Source: Chrysomallon squamiferum
Lineage: Eukaryota; Mollusca; Gastropoda; Neomphalida; Peltospiridae
Reading direction: 5' to 3'
Assembly (NCBI GenBank): GCA_012295275.1
Contig: CM022671.1
Coordinates: 32,369,927 to 32,433,926 of the forward strand
DNA: 64,000 nucleotides
Numbering within the stretch: position 1 is the first letter of the stretch; every line of letters begins with the position of its first letter. Of the stretch, positions 1-14,200 are shown piece by piece. The notes beneath the pieces are model-generated. The model was not told the origin of the DNA. It saw nothing but the letters and a program-made list of their open reading frames with translations, and did not search any database. The translations under genes and the position numbers were made by a program.

Positions 1-2152
1 TGGAGTCACGGGAGGTTTGGGTACCGACGTCATCGTAACGTTCCACATCTGGTCTGGGTTGTAAGGGTGAGCGCACGTGTCCCCTAAAAGAAACCCGCAG
101 ACTTCATCTGGAGTGAACAGACGCTTCGTCAGCACTCCGAACATTTCGTCCTGCAAGTCAGGTTATCACAAAATCATGTATTTATTTCTTTGATTGTTTG
201 TGTCGTTGTGTGGGTGTTTGTTTGTTTCTTTCTTTCTTTGGGTGGTTTGTTGTTTGTTTGTTACTATTATAAATTTAAATGTTCATGATGGAAAGAAAAG
301 AAAAAATATTAATTTATATATTTACAGAGAGAAAAAAACGAAAGGATTGACGAATTAAGAAAAGAAAACATTTTTCTCTACACACACACATCTAATTTTA
401 CTCTTTCCGCTTTCTTACTCGATTTCATTTCTTTCTTTCTTACCTATCTCTCTGCCTATCTTTCTCTCTATCTATTTATTTATCTATCTATCTATATATC
501 AATAATTTTAAATATTTCTCTATCTCATTTCTGTTTATTTATTATTCTCTGCATAGGTCTGTACATCTGTCACCGTTTCATTTTATTTCCTCGTTCTTTG
601 TGAATGTATGGACTGTTATGTATAATATCACACATACAATACATACTCATTCACATACACACACGCAACACTAACACATCTACACGAAAGTCTGGATGCA
701 GCCACACGCGGGTAATAATGATTATTCATCATCATCTTCAGTTTTTATTCTACTTTTTAAACCGCGTGTCGTTCGGAGAGTAAATAACACAGTTCATCTT
801 TATATTGCATATGTAGAGGATCGATCAAAAACAGTCTTTGTTCAAAGGGTGTATTTAGCGTGTCTGTGATAAATTGCGTAATTTAGAGAGAGAGAGAGGA
901 GAGAAAATCGTAATCGATGGATGTGGCAGCCTGTGTCATATTTTGTTTGATTCTTTTCTTTTATCAGAATGAATGGTCCGGTGTTTTGTGGTGTATAATT
1001 TTATAAAAAAAAAAAAAAAACGTGTGTGTGTGTTTGTTGGTTTTGCGTGTGTCCTGTCTGTAATAAAATATTTATGCATTTGATGATATATGTTGTCATT
1101 TGTGTATGCATGTAGGCATTTTACATCTCTAGAGTATGCTGTTGTTATTGCCGTTGTTATCGTTGTCATTATTCATTTTTGTCGGTGTTGTTATTGTTTT
1201 TTCTTGTGGTTATTATTATTTTTTTTTTATCGGTGTTGTTGTTGTTGTTGTATCAGAGGCGGTGGTAAGTGTTTTTGTTCTACTGGGCGATGTAAAACAA
1301 AAGATCCCTTGCTGGTAATCGAAAAGAATAACCGGTGTGTTGCGTTTTTTTTTTTTTTTTTCATTAGTATCATTATACAATCTTACAGTTTAATAACATT
1401 AAAATGTATCTGGAGTCGTTATGCAGTCGTTCATTAATTTAGGCTCAAATTATATATGCACTCCCATTTTTTTTTACCCTGAACAGTTTGAACAGTTATG
1501 GGAACCCTTCACAAGCAGCAACGAGGTATGGGTTCTAATCTAATCTTATCGTCTTTCATGCCAACGTTCCGTGACAGGTTTTATAAATTTAGATACATCT
1601 CAGATTAATATTAAAAGTTTAAGCTGTGTGGACCAAAATCGCTTCTGGGAGCCATCTGGGATTAGGGGCTCTGAAACTTAAACTTAATTAATTTCACGAT
1701 AGACCCATCCCTGCACGCACAGACAAATAAACACACACGCGCGCGCACATCCATACCTTGTACTCCCGAGTTATGTAGTGACAGACTCTAGGGTCTTCAA
1801 ATCCCTCTTTTACGCAGAAGTCTGTGGCCGCTTTAACCAGATCGTCCTGAGTACCGCCATTCTTTAAAACATACAGCAGTCCCTCCACGATCAACTTGCA
1901 GACGTCACAGTCGACGCTCGATCCCCAGTCCTTGGGGCCGAACTGCACCATGTACGGTACTTGATTGTCAAAACGTCGTGCAATGTACTTGTTATAAAAT
2001 GTTTCGTACAGTTCCGAAGACTCGGGACGAAAATCTTGAATAAATTTCCTTATTTCTGATCTTGTTGGTTTGTAATGCAAATTGTCTGCGAAATTTGGTA
2101 GGAAAACGAATCCATGAATGAAGAATACTGAGAATAACAGAGCATTCATCAT
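1..2152 (-). CDS. SMPD1: Acid sphingomyelinase (SMPD1-like), first two coding exons; partial
   Basis: Lysosomal or secreted acid sphingomyelinases cleave sphingomyelin to ceramide and phosphocholine. Two exons are visible: 1757-2152 (start codon 2150-2152) and 1-150, joined in phase over GT-AG sites, with the second running off the window. The start gives a hydrophobic signal peptide (about residues 1-21). A saposin-B domain follows, with its six expected cysteines at about 82, 85, 113, 124, 150 and 158. The CGFLLG segment and the proline-rich linker (VPKPPVTP) that lead into the metallophosphatase domain match the family order saposin-linker-catalytic domain. The catalytic domain lies outside the window, so activity cannot be judged and an SMPDL-type paralogue cannot be fully excluded. 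SMPDL proteins lack the saposin domain, however, which favours SMPD1. An extra Met directly follows the first. Confidence 0.92.
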
Positions 2153-3131
2153 GCAGTAAATAAATATTCTGATCAGTGGTGGTATTCTTTTCTTCTATTT
2201 TCTTTGTGAATTGAGAAAGTAGTTGTTTTATATGGAGATACGAAGTGATGGTTTTAACTGTTTGGTTTGTCGCATGACACGGTACAAAGTGTAAATAATG
2301 AATGTTAGATAGGTTATCTGAGTTAGCGGTTGTTTCAGCTCAGTACTTGATCTCGTTATTAAAATAATATACTTATGACAATCAGCATAAAATGTGCCCT
2401 ATTTATTTATTATTTTTAATAGTCAAGATGAAATATGCCCTATTTATTATTTCTTTCTTTTTAATTTAAATTAAATTCTGCGATAAAAAAAATAATAATA
2501 ATAAAAAAAAAATTATATGAATTTTGGATTTCTTTCTCTTCAAAAATCTATTGTTTCACACATATTTTTTAAATTTATTTTTCTTATTTTTTAGAACACC
2601 AGTATGTAACAGAAAGTATACCATAATGTTGCCTGCAATTCTATTATGTAGTTTTTTGTTTTGATTATGTATATACATACAAACATATATATGCATACGC
2701 ACGCATGCACGAACAAAACAAAAAAAGAGAGAGAAAAAAAAAAGAAAGAAAAAGAAATTCATTATCTCCGAAATTAAGAACAAAATGTAATACATCATTA
2801 TTATTATTATTATTTTTTTTTTTTTTTTTTTTTTTTTATTATTATTGTGCATTTATATATCATTATATAAACAAATTTACAGCAAAATGCCGTTTCATCC
2901 AATTGACTTTTTCAATTGCCACGTATAATATGCTTCTGTCTGCCGGAAGATGGGAACATAAATAAATAAACAGATAAATAAAGAATTATAATAATTCGAA
3001 GAATTCTTACGAAATTGTGCACCATTCTTTACATAATGGCAGCATTTATGTATGTCATTTTTAATTACATCGTCCAAACATTTCAACATGAGTGTCATGT
3101 AAGGATTACGCAGATTATAATATAAATCAGC

Positions 3132-3179
<48 letters not shown>

Positions 3180-4314
3180 GGGATCTTTTTCTACCCCTTT
3201 CAACTGACAGGAATTAATGTGATATCGTCAGGAGCGGAAAATCGTATGAGGAGGACAGACATGTGACCGAGTTCGACTCCGTGGAAACGACATTTTTACG
3301 GACTTCACATTAAAGGCCAGCAACTCTAATTTACTGTCAAGCAGACGAGTATTGAAATGGATATAAATATATATTTGACGAATAAAACACTCATTTCACT
3401 GTCCTAATAACTATAGTCTTACGCTGTGCTTTGGCAATAATGGTGAAAATTTTTTAAAAAATAAAATAATGAAATATATATATATATAAAAAAATTGTCT
3501 AAATAAAGCTGCAAATGCTATGACATAAAATATCAATCATTCTTCACAAAAAAACAACAAAAAAAATTTGTTCTGAATTCAGCTCTTAATCAAATAACCT
3601 TTTTCTTTCCCATGTTCATTAGCTTGTCTGAAAAGATTCCAAAATTAAACACGAATGACTGATGTTCTTCTCACAGTTGGTCTCTGGAGTTTGATTATAT
3701 TTCTATTTTATTTTCTTTATTTCTTTGCATTTATTAACATCATCATCAGTTTTTGCTTGTTTTATTATGCTTGTTTTTTACAGTTAATCTTATTTTCATT
3801 ATTATAATTATCATTTATTTGTAATTTGATATATATATACACATACATACATATATATATATAAAATAATGAAATATATATATATAAACCAGTAGATTTT
3901 TTCTCCCCTAAACATTCAGAATTTTAATTCAATAAACTTCACAGTGATGTTATAATGAAGTTTTGGCTAAAACAGTATTTGTTGGGTTTTTTTGTTTTTT
4001 TGTTATTGCTCATTTTGTTCCTTCATTTATTTACTTTATTTTTACTTCAGTCAATGTATTTTTCAGAAGACAATTAACAGGTTTTAAATGTATTTTGGTT
4101 ATTTTATATTTTTTTTGTTTTTGTTAATTACAGAAAACCTACGTATGTGTGTGTAAAAGAAAGTGAAATTGTCTTTTTTTTATATAGTTCATCTTTACAC
4201 TAACAAGATCAATTTCAGTGACTATTTTGATCTTCTTTCTGTTTTTTCTTTTTTTTTTTTCTTTTTTTTTAACTTTCTGCTTCAAGAATACACAAAACTT
4301 TGTATTTTTGAAAT
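2153..4314. other. Spacer between SMPD1 5' end and INTS2 3' end
   Basis: No gene is seen. The stretch holds the presumed promoter of the SMPD1-like gene and the 3'UTR of INTS2 on the same strand, plus A/T-rich low-complexity sequence. A short segment at 3178-3240 (GGATCTTTTT..., CTGACAGG) resembles part of an interspersed repeat that I associate with molluscs, but it is degenerate. Confidence 0.5.
3133..3178. repeat. (ATT)n microsatellite
   Basis: About 15 uninterrupted ATT units. Confidence 0.95.
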
Positions 4315-7300
4315 TTAATACACATTGCTGGCCATCAGAGCTTTTTGTGTGACTTGTGAAAATGTCCTCTGAACAACAGTGTAAAGTCTGTGGTAAAGTG
4401 TGACAGTGTCTTTGGGTAAATCAAGTCTTCTCTTCTTTGTTAACAAACTGTCAGTGAATCCGTTGTCAGGGAAACAGTCTTCCACACCAGACTCTGTAAA
4501 AGAAAGGACAAAGAAAAGGCAAATATTAAATATAACTATCTCTGTTATTAATATTATCTATAAATCTGTAATAAATATTAAATATAACTCTGGTATTAAT
4601 TTTATCTAAAAATCTGTAATAAATATTAAATATAACTGTTATTAATATTAAATATAACTCTGTTATTAATATTAAATATAACTGTTATTAATATTAAATA
4701 TAACTATTATTAATATTAAATACAACTCTGTTATAAATATTAAATACCACTCTTATTAACATTAAATATAACTGTTATTAATATTAAATATAACTGTTAT
4801 AAATATTAACTATAACTCTGTATTAATATTATATGTAACTGTGTTATTAATATTATATGTAACTCTGTTATTAATATTAAATATAACTCTGTTATTAATA
4901 TTAAATATAACTACATTATAAATACGTCACTTTAACCTATAAACATTTTTTTAGTATTCTTTGGAGTAGTCACAACAGACACAGAGAAGTCATGATTCTG
5001 GCTTTTTAGTCAAATTAACAAATTCTCCAGTATTCTGCATCAGATTTTAATAATTTCAATAAAATGGCATAGTTCCATCTGTGTCTACTATAGTTAAAGG
5101 TTTTTGTCTTAAAATGAGTGTTATTTATCTAGGATGTAAAGAAATTAAATATACATTTAGTGCAAATAATGATGATATTTTTGGAATAGAAAGATAATAA
5201 AAAATAAATAAATTAAAAAATATTTATAATGAATTCTCCAAACACTGATATTTATAAAATTCATATCAAATTTTCTAAATAAAAATTATTATATATATAT
5301 ATATAATTTTTATTTCAATTTATTTATTTATAAATAAATTGAAATAAAAATAAAGGAAGGAAATACCAGTATCCGAGTAAGCATCAAAGGCTGACAGTAA
5401 TATATTAAAATATAAATCATTCTTCTACAACAAAATACAGTTATATTTATACTGAAATATTCTAGAGTCACATAAATTATTGTATCTGATGGTTTAAACA
5501 TAATAATCTATAAAGAAAGTAAATGATTCAAACTGAAGATATCAGATAATTTATTTTCACGGAACTGCTTAAATCAAAATAATCAACAGAAAGTTACAAC
5601 AGAAAAAATAAACATTCCAAGTTTATGAATCTGTTATTTAAAAAAATGAACAAGGATTTAAAATAATCAAGAAAATGACAAACATAAACACCTCTAACAT
5701 TGCTAGTTATTCCTGGTAAATTTTAAAATATTCTACAGAGATATAAATAAGCCAGAATGATCAAAAGAATAGCAACAATAAACACCCCAACATTCCCAGT
5801 TTATAAAGCAGGTGACTTTGCAGTATTCTGCAAAAATTTAAATAAGTTAAAATATTCAAAAAAGAGGCAAATAAATATCTCTGGCATTCCATGTTTATTT
5901 TAAGAATATTCTCCAAAGATTTAAATAACATAAAATATTCAAGAAAATGGCAAAATAAATATCTTTGACATTTTCTGCTTATAAAATGTTAATTTTAAAA
6001 TATTCTCCAAAGACTTAAATAAGTTAAAATATTCAAAAAAAAAAAAAAAATGACCAAATTAATATTTGACATTCCATGTTTATACAAGTGGTAATTTTTA
6101 AATATTCTCCAAAGACTTAAATAATTTAAAATATTCAAGAAAATGGCAAAATAAATATCTTTGACATTTTGTGCTTATAAAATGTTAATTTTAAAATATT
6201 CTCCAAAGACTTAAATAAGTTAAAATATTCCAAAAAAAATGACCAAATTAATATTTGACATTCCATGTTTATACAAGTGGTAATTTTTAAATATTCTCCA
6301 AAGACTTAAATAAGTTAAAATGCTCAAAAAAATAGCAAAATAAACACCACTATTATTCTTAGTTAACTAAACTGGTCATTTTAAAATCAACAACAAAGAC
6401 AATGACAAAAGTAAACTGACGTTCCTGCTTTATAAAGCTGGTTATTTCAAAACATCCCAGCAAGACTTAAAATGCCTCAAAGCCTGTTACTCACCAGAAA
6501 ACGACAGTGTGGTAGTTGCAGCTAGGTGGGACACACAGATGCGGCCAACCTGAGTGAGCAGCGTGGTGACATCTTCACAGAGTGGAGGAAAAGCCTTACA
6601 GAAGTTTAACAAGTACGGAACAGTCTGCAGAAAGAATTTAATCCTCTCCTTACTCTCCAAAACTGAAATAAATAAATAAATAAATGATTTAATTTTGTTT
6701 CCTTTTTTTCTTAAACGTGACTGATAATGCAAACTGTTTATTTTAGGAGGTTAATAAAAAAAAGGTTTACCTGTTACCAAAGTGAACATGACGTTAATAC
6801 AAAGTTTGGCCACACTCAGAGATTTCGGTAGAGAATACTTCAAACATAATTCTGATGTGAGCTGAATGGCAAAAATCTGAAATTAAAATATCACAGACTT
6901 AGTCAAACTTTGACTCATGTCTTAAAATCGTTGAATAAATGAATAAATCAATCTAATGTATAGCATTTAATTATTTTAAACTATTTTTGTTAACAATTCC
7001 TGTGTGTAAACCAGATATGTCATCAGACATCATATTATCAGCTTTTCTTCTCAAACAGCAATTTACAAATTATATAACTTTTCCAGATGATACTATAATT
7101 ATTTAATATTATCAATGATACTAATGATTTTGATTAATGATACATAACACATGGCGTAATGCATATCATAATATCTCATTTTTTAAAAATGGAGAATTAA
7201 TATTATGTACATATTAAACAGAATTTTAAAGTAGAAATTCTACAAAAAAATATATTAAAATATAATGTACACATTAAACAGAATTTTAAAGTGAAAATTC

Positions 7301-8225
7301 TACAAAATAAATATATTAAAATAATAACACATTATTTCAGAATTAAAACAGGAACAGATATATGAACAACATAAAAACAGATACTGCATATATAATTAGA
7401 TACAAATAAAAGATATATGTCCTTGTAACTGTAATAAGTATCAAAATATTTAAGAATTTCTTGAAAGTGAAGTATTATTTTATAACAGTTTATATCACTG
7501 ATCTAACCTGTTTTTCTGACTGTGGCTGTCCCAGCAGTTCAGCAATAAAATCCAAACAAATGTGCATGGACGGGACACTCTGTACCACAGTTTTTATCAG
7601 TTCCCTCGGATATCCCTGGAATTTAGTCAAATAATATGTATGGTGTTTACAAATGACAAATTAAAAATGATGATGATGATGATGATGTTAATGATAATCA
7701 CAGAGTGGTTCAGCTATTCTGAATTAAACATTAATTTTATTATTATCATCTAGATTAAAGTATTTCATTATAATTGTATTTATTTTTATGGTTTTATTAA
7801 TATTATTCATTTATTCATTCATTCATTCATCCATCCATTGTTTATTTATTTATTTATTTACTTACTTATTTTTAACTTCAATTTGAACAAAAAAAAGAAA
7901 AAGAAAAGATTTACCATTTTTAAAAAACAAATACTAATTACAATTCTATAAAGATTTCAGTAATATCCAATTAACCAGTTTTACACATATACTTATGTTT
8001 GTGTAAAATGTGTACACACAACTACACACACACACACACACACATACATACAAAGATAATGTAACACATTTCAAATGATATTTGAATCACCTGAAAATGT
8101 ACAAGTTTGGCAAGGTTGGGATCTGCGATGAAAACTTGATGTATGTAAGAAAAAACCAGACACTGAACTTCTCGCTGGTTTGACAGCTGACTGTTGTCCT
8201 GTAAGAAAAATATTTATTTTTATTA

Positions 8226-8274
<49 letters not shown>

Positions 8275-11200
8275 TAGTGTTGATGTTACTACTGCTACCA
8301 GTACTATGCTATTATTATTAAGATTATTAATATAATGGTTGTTGTTGTTGTTAAGTGTATTTTTGGATCTGGTATGGGTGTATTGTAAGGGAACAGGCAG
8401 CACAAAAACATATTTATATTTCCAAATCAATTTTATTTGTATTTTTTCTTATTGAAGTGTACAGTCATACAGTACAAGTATAGTCTGTATATTTCATTCA
8501 TTATTTTTCTCTATCTATGATGATGCAAATAAACAAGGCTCAATGATTTTTTTTCTAAATTATTTTCATTTGTATTTTGAAACAGTTGTTTGCTAATAAT
8601 AAAGTATGCTAACAAATTAATTATTATTAAAGTAACAAGTAACTGTAAATAAATTATTAGCTAATTTATCCTATTAGTCAATCTTTTTATTTATTTTTTC
8701 AATATTAGTAGACTTATTAATAAATCTTTAAATAAATATATATATATTTTTTTTCAAATATTATGAAAATACAAACATATATAAGAGAAAACATGAGAAA
8801 AATAGTGAAAATATTCAACTGCTTGTTTCAATAAAAACTTGCTACTTCATTATTAACAAAGGTTGAACATCTTTTGGAAATAAACAATAACAAGAACAAA
8901 TATTTGTGTCTCACCTTCTCTGTTCTTGGGTTTGCCAGACAGGTTTCCAGTAAGATCTGAATCATGGCACTCTCCTGTGCTGCAATGAGAGCAATCTTCA
9001 ACTCCTGTCTCTCCTGTTCAGCTACTGCGTTGTTGTCTGTGATTGGGTGTGTCTGGAGGTGATTTGTTAGAAACACGCGACACGCCTGAGTGTATGCTGC
9101 AAGCACTCGCAGGTTTATTTCAAGTACTGGAGGACACCTGCAAGTGTAAAGTTATTTTGAATTTTTATTTGGAGGACATAAAATATAAATATCCATCTTA
9201 AAAATTAGTGAATTTTTATTTGTACTAATAATCATGATTTCATAAAAATAAGAAAAAGAATCAAATTTAAATGAAAATCCATCCCACCAGGTAAACATTT
9301 CAGTGGTCCTGTGCTTTATCAAATACAAAAATGTCAAAAGCTCAGTAACCTGAATATCTCTAAAAAACCAAACTTTCTATTTGATCTATGTTCAGTGTAT
9401 GAGCTACACAAAGAAATATAACACCTATTTTCTCTTTACATAACTGCCAAACATTAACCATTTTCTGCAAAATCCTTAAATGTTTTCATTTCAATTAAAT
9501 CTACAGAATATTTATGATCCATTCCTAGAGATCTGGAATAAAATACAGACAACCTGTAATAATGATTTTACTGCAGGTTGTTTTTTTATTCAAACAATTA
9601 ATCAAAGAAACTTGAGAATTAATCTAATACACATGTATTGAATATTTTTATTACTTTTGAAATCGTTTAAATGTGGGTTTTTTACATTATTATCCAGGTA
9701 CTAGTAACTCTCTTTACCTGAAAACTCTTTCATCACAGCCGAGTACAATCAATGGGTCTATTATTATATCCTGCTCAGTGTATGGAGGTGAAACAAAGCC
9801 ATGGTTTGAACACGGACGAAGTGAATTAACTGTCCACAGGCGAATACTGAATATTTTAAAAATAAAACATAACAGATTTTATATATATATATATAAAGAA
9901 GAGAGAAGAGATATGTATGTTTAGTGTAATTAAAAACAGATAAAAAACTTATATATATTTATAATATACACACACACACACACACATTCAAAAGTATTCA
10001 TTTACACAATAAAAACAAGTTGCATTTGTAACTGAAAACTTTAAAACACAAAAATATGAATACAACATACTTTTTCTGAAGAAATACACAGTAATGATCT
10101 ATGTTTAATATATCACAATCAAGAATAAAAATAGAAATGAAATAATTCAAAGAAGGTTTCAAATTACACATTTGATGGACTTTAAAAGAAGTTTAATTTA
10201 TGTAAAATTATATATATATAACATAATCAAATAAAGTAATACTAACAAGAACATTTTTAAAAATATTCATTTACCTTCTTGGGGTAACTGCATGAACTCT
10301 GAACCATACTCTCTGAACAAGGTCAAGGACTCTTCTCGGAGTGCCTTCCTGAAGCATGCTGGGGAGATTGTTGATAAGAATTTCACTGTAAGGCATGAGA
10401 TCCACAGACGACAATTCCAGCAAATACTTCAAATGCTGAATTACCACAGTTGGACAAGATTCTAGTTTCTGAAGAGCTGAAATACATCGACACATAAATA
10501 TAAAAATCCAGTCAGTCATTGTTTCTGTAGTTTCTGGTTACAAATTGTAGATAGAATAAACTTGCTTCTAGTAGTTTTATAGTGAACTTTTTTTGTCTTT
10601 TATATAATTAGTCATAACATAAACAAGCCAGAGAGAAAGGAAAGAAACAGATATGGAGAAGAGAGATAATACAAACAGAGAACAAAGACAGATGGGTATA
10701 ACAGAGACAGATACAAAGAAGAGAAAAGAGACAGAAAAATAGAGAAATAGAAAGAAATATGGCCGATGTGTAAAGGTAAGAAGACATTTTGCTGAGACTC
10801 ACCTAATTTAAACTGTTCTGGAGTGCAGGTTTTGCAGGAGGAGTCTGTGCCTGTAGCTGCCAGTGTTTTTGTTGTCAGACTTTCCTCCAGCCAGTCTTCA
10901 ACCAAACACAGGTGTGGGTAATGAGTGACAAGAAGCCTGAAAACAAGTGAAAATAATTAAATCATACTGAACCAATGACGTAACACACACCAAACAAATT
11001 TCATCCAGAATCCCTAAAACTGAAAGTCCAACAGTCTTCAACAAACACATAGTGTGGGTTAATCAGTAATCTGGAAAAAAAAAATTTCAGATATAAATCT
11101 CTGCTGAATGGATTTGAACCAGAAAACCTAAAAATGAATGAACAGTTTTTGACAACATACAGAGGCTTAGGTTAATTTTAACCAAAAACTCTCATGCAGA

Positions 11201-14200
11201 CAGCCTATAGAAGAAAAATTAATAAATAAATCATATGAGATATACTACAGACATCTGAAACAGAAATCCTGGGATTGAAATCCCAGTACTGAACAAAACA
11301 GGGTTAATTAATGAATATAAGATATTAATATTATGTAAATAAAATAATAGCTACTATATGAACCAGAAACTCTCAGACTGTGAACCATTTTCTAAATTCT
11401 CCTTCAGTCATAAATAACAGCAGTGAACTTACATTCCAGGGAAGCAATGCAATACTATTCGTAAGTAGCAGAAGCCCATCATTCTTTTTTTCACTTTTTG
11501 TTTTGTTTTTGCTAAGTCACTTTTACCTGTGCTCTGTGGACCCAGTGGTTAAATGCACTTTGCACTCAAGACAGCACTAACCTTGTAAGAGGCGCAAACA
11601 AGCCAGCGTACAGCTGCTGTTCCTTCAGAGCTTCTTGTATGAGAAAGTTGATTGGAATTTTAGACAAAATATTTTCAGAGTATGATTTCACAGGACTTTT
11701 GAAAAGCACTGAAAAAAAAAAAAGAAATTGAATAAATCGTCTCAAATTGAATTTTCAATACTAAAATTTTTGAATATCTCATAAATCAAGTAAAATTTAA
11801 TTTAAACATTTGAATAAATGTAAAACAAGTTTTTATTTTCAGTATTAACTAAAAATTACAATAATGTCATAAAGCCTTTACTTTAAGTGTTATGAAAACA
11901 AAATTAAGATATTGAATTTAATGAAATTAAAATGTGAAGTTAATCTTGTTAAAATTTTTAACACAAAAAAAGAAATTATAACAATTATAAATAAATTAAA
12001 TTCAAGTCTTTCAGCATAGAAAAAGTTTAAATTATGAATTTACTTACTAAATTTAAAAATAATAAAAATACAAATCAGAACAATATTTTAAGTTATTTAA
12101 TAACAATATTAACCATTTTAAAATGCATGTATTTAATTAATTTACCTATTGCTTTCATGCTGTTTAACAGTGTATCTTCATATAACAGCAAGTAATACAA
12201 GATCAGTAACTGCGTCGACAGATTCTGTTTGTTAGAGTAACCTCCCTTCCCTTTTGAGTGTCCATGACTAATGGCATCTTTGTAGACATCCAGAATTTCA
12301 CTTTCTGTGATTGGTTCATTTGTGTACTCCATTTTTCCACCCTTGATGATAATGGAGTTCACATATGTTTCTATTAGCTGGGGAAGAAGTGGATGAAGGG
12401 GGAGGGAAATGGAGCAAATTTGTTTGTAAATCCAGTCCTGAAATAAAAATAAAAATAAAAAAGATTATAATTCTGAAAATAATGGTAATAAAGATCAATG
12501 CACAAATACATTTTTGTCATTACTATAGAAAAAGATTAACAAACAATGGTTCTGCATTCATGCACATTTAAAAGTAAGAAAATAAAAAGAATTTATATAT
12601 ATATATATTTAACAAAAAAAAAGATTAATTTACATTTATTTTTATTTGAAACCAATAAAACATTTGATTAGATTGTCTATTTATATAACAAAGAGCTGTC
12701 TTATTGACAAAGTTTTCAGATTAAAATAAAACATAAACATAACACAAATTTTTATATTACTAATATAGTATAAAAGGTTTTAAACTTTACAAAAGAAAAC
12801 TTATAACTTTACTAGATGAAAATTCTATCAATAATTACAGGATCAAGACTAAAACAATAAAACAAAATCAATCTGTATAGCTCAGAATTCTTTACATATT
12901 TATTAACTGTTTACATATTTTTTCTTAATAAATCTTATTTCAATTTTTTTTTATTCTTACTTATTTACTTATTTATTAATAATAAATATGACTTTAATTA
13001 TTTACATATTTATTAATAATAAATCTTATTTTAATTATTTACATTTTTATTAATAATAAATTTTACTTTAATTATTTGTTTTTATTAATAATAATTCTTA
13101 CTTTAATTATTTACATTTTATTAATAATAATTCTAACTTTAATTATTTACATTTTATTAATAATTATTCTTACTTTAATTATTTACATTTTATTAATAAT
13201 TATTCTTACTTTAATTGGGACTTTGTGTTTGGAAAACACTCTGCTCTTCAACAACTGACATATACTGTGTAAAGGGAGATAACCCGTCATGTTAGCATTC
13301 AGATTTGGAGTTACTGGTATTTTCACAGCATGTGCAGCAATAACCTGAAAAGCATTACAATAACAATAATAATAATAATAATAATAAAAATGAGTTTTAA
13401 ATTTCCAAAGTTAATACAATGTAATATTAAGTTGACAATTAGTGCACTGATAATAGATTTTGAATTATTTTTTAATATAATATAGATTGCCACTCAAACT
13501 ATAGCAGCACCCTTCAGACTATTATTATATAATTTCAAGTTTATTTTGTACACAATAAATATTAATATTAATGTTAATGTTATTATTATTACACTTTATC
13601 ATTATCATCATTATCATCATCATTACAATAATAACGAAATAAAAATACATATATTAGATTATCAAAGGATAAAAACATAATAATTAGAACAAAAAATATA
13701 TATTTCAGTCAAAGGCAAAGTTTTTTTTAATTTTTTAATGCCACATACCAATTAATTTTCTATCTTCTATTACTGGACAACAAAAAATAGATATTACTGA
13801 AATGTATACTTTTATCTGAAATTCCAAGTTAAATTACCTGTTCTGTAAAAAGTTCTTGAGTAAATATCTGACGAATCCTTGATAATGCGTTTGCTTTGAC
13901 AGCACTCTGAAAAAACAACAACATTAGTTTAATCATTTTACAACAGTATTGCTTAACCAAAGCTCTACACTAGAAGTACACCTTGTATGATATATTTGTG
14001 AGTTAACTGTGTATGATATATTTATAAATAAAGAAATTAAAAATGGAATCTAAATGTAGAAGTGAACACACTTAGCAGCATTACTTTGGCTAGTCTTGAT
14101 GTTGTAGATGTTAATTAAATTACATTAAAACTAATATATAGTGATCTCAAATTTGCCACTATCTTGAATAATAAGACTTTTAGAAGTCTGCATATTAATT

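Noticed and set aside
1090-1437. Frame of about 115 codons rich in Val/Phe/Cys
   Set aside because: It is T- and GTT-rich low-complexity sequence between SMPD1 exons, with no domain.
3225-3320. tRNA or SINE with B-box-like GAGTTCGACTCC
   Set aside because: There is no A box at proper distance and no cloverleaf could be formed.
4505-6470. CRISPR-like regular repeats
   Set aside because: The repeats are AT-rich tandem satellites without unique spacers, in a eukaryotic intron.
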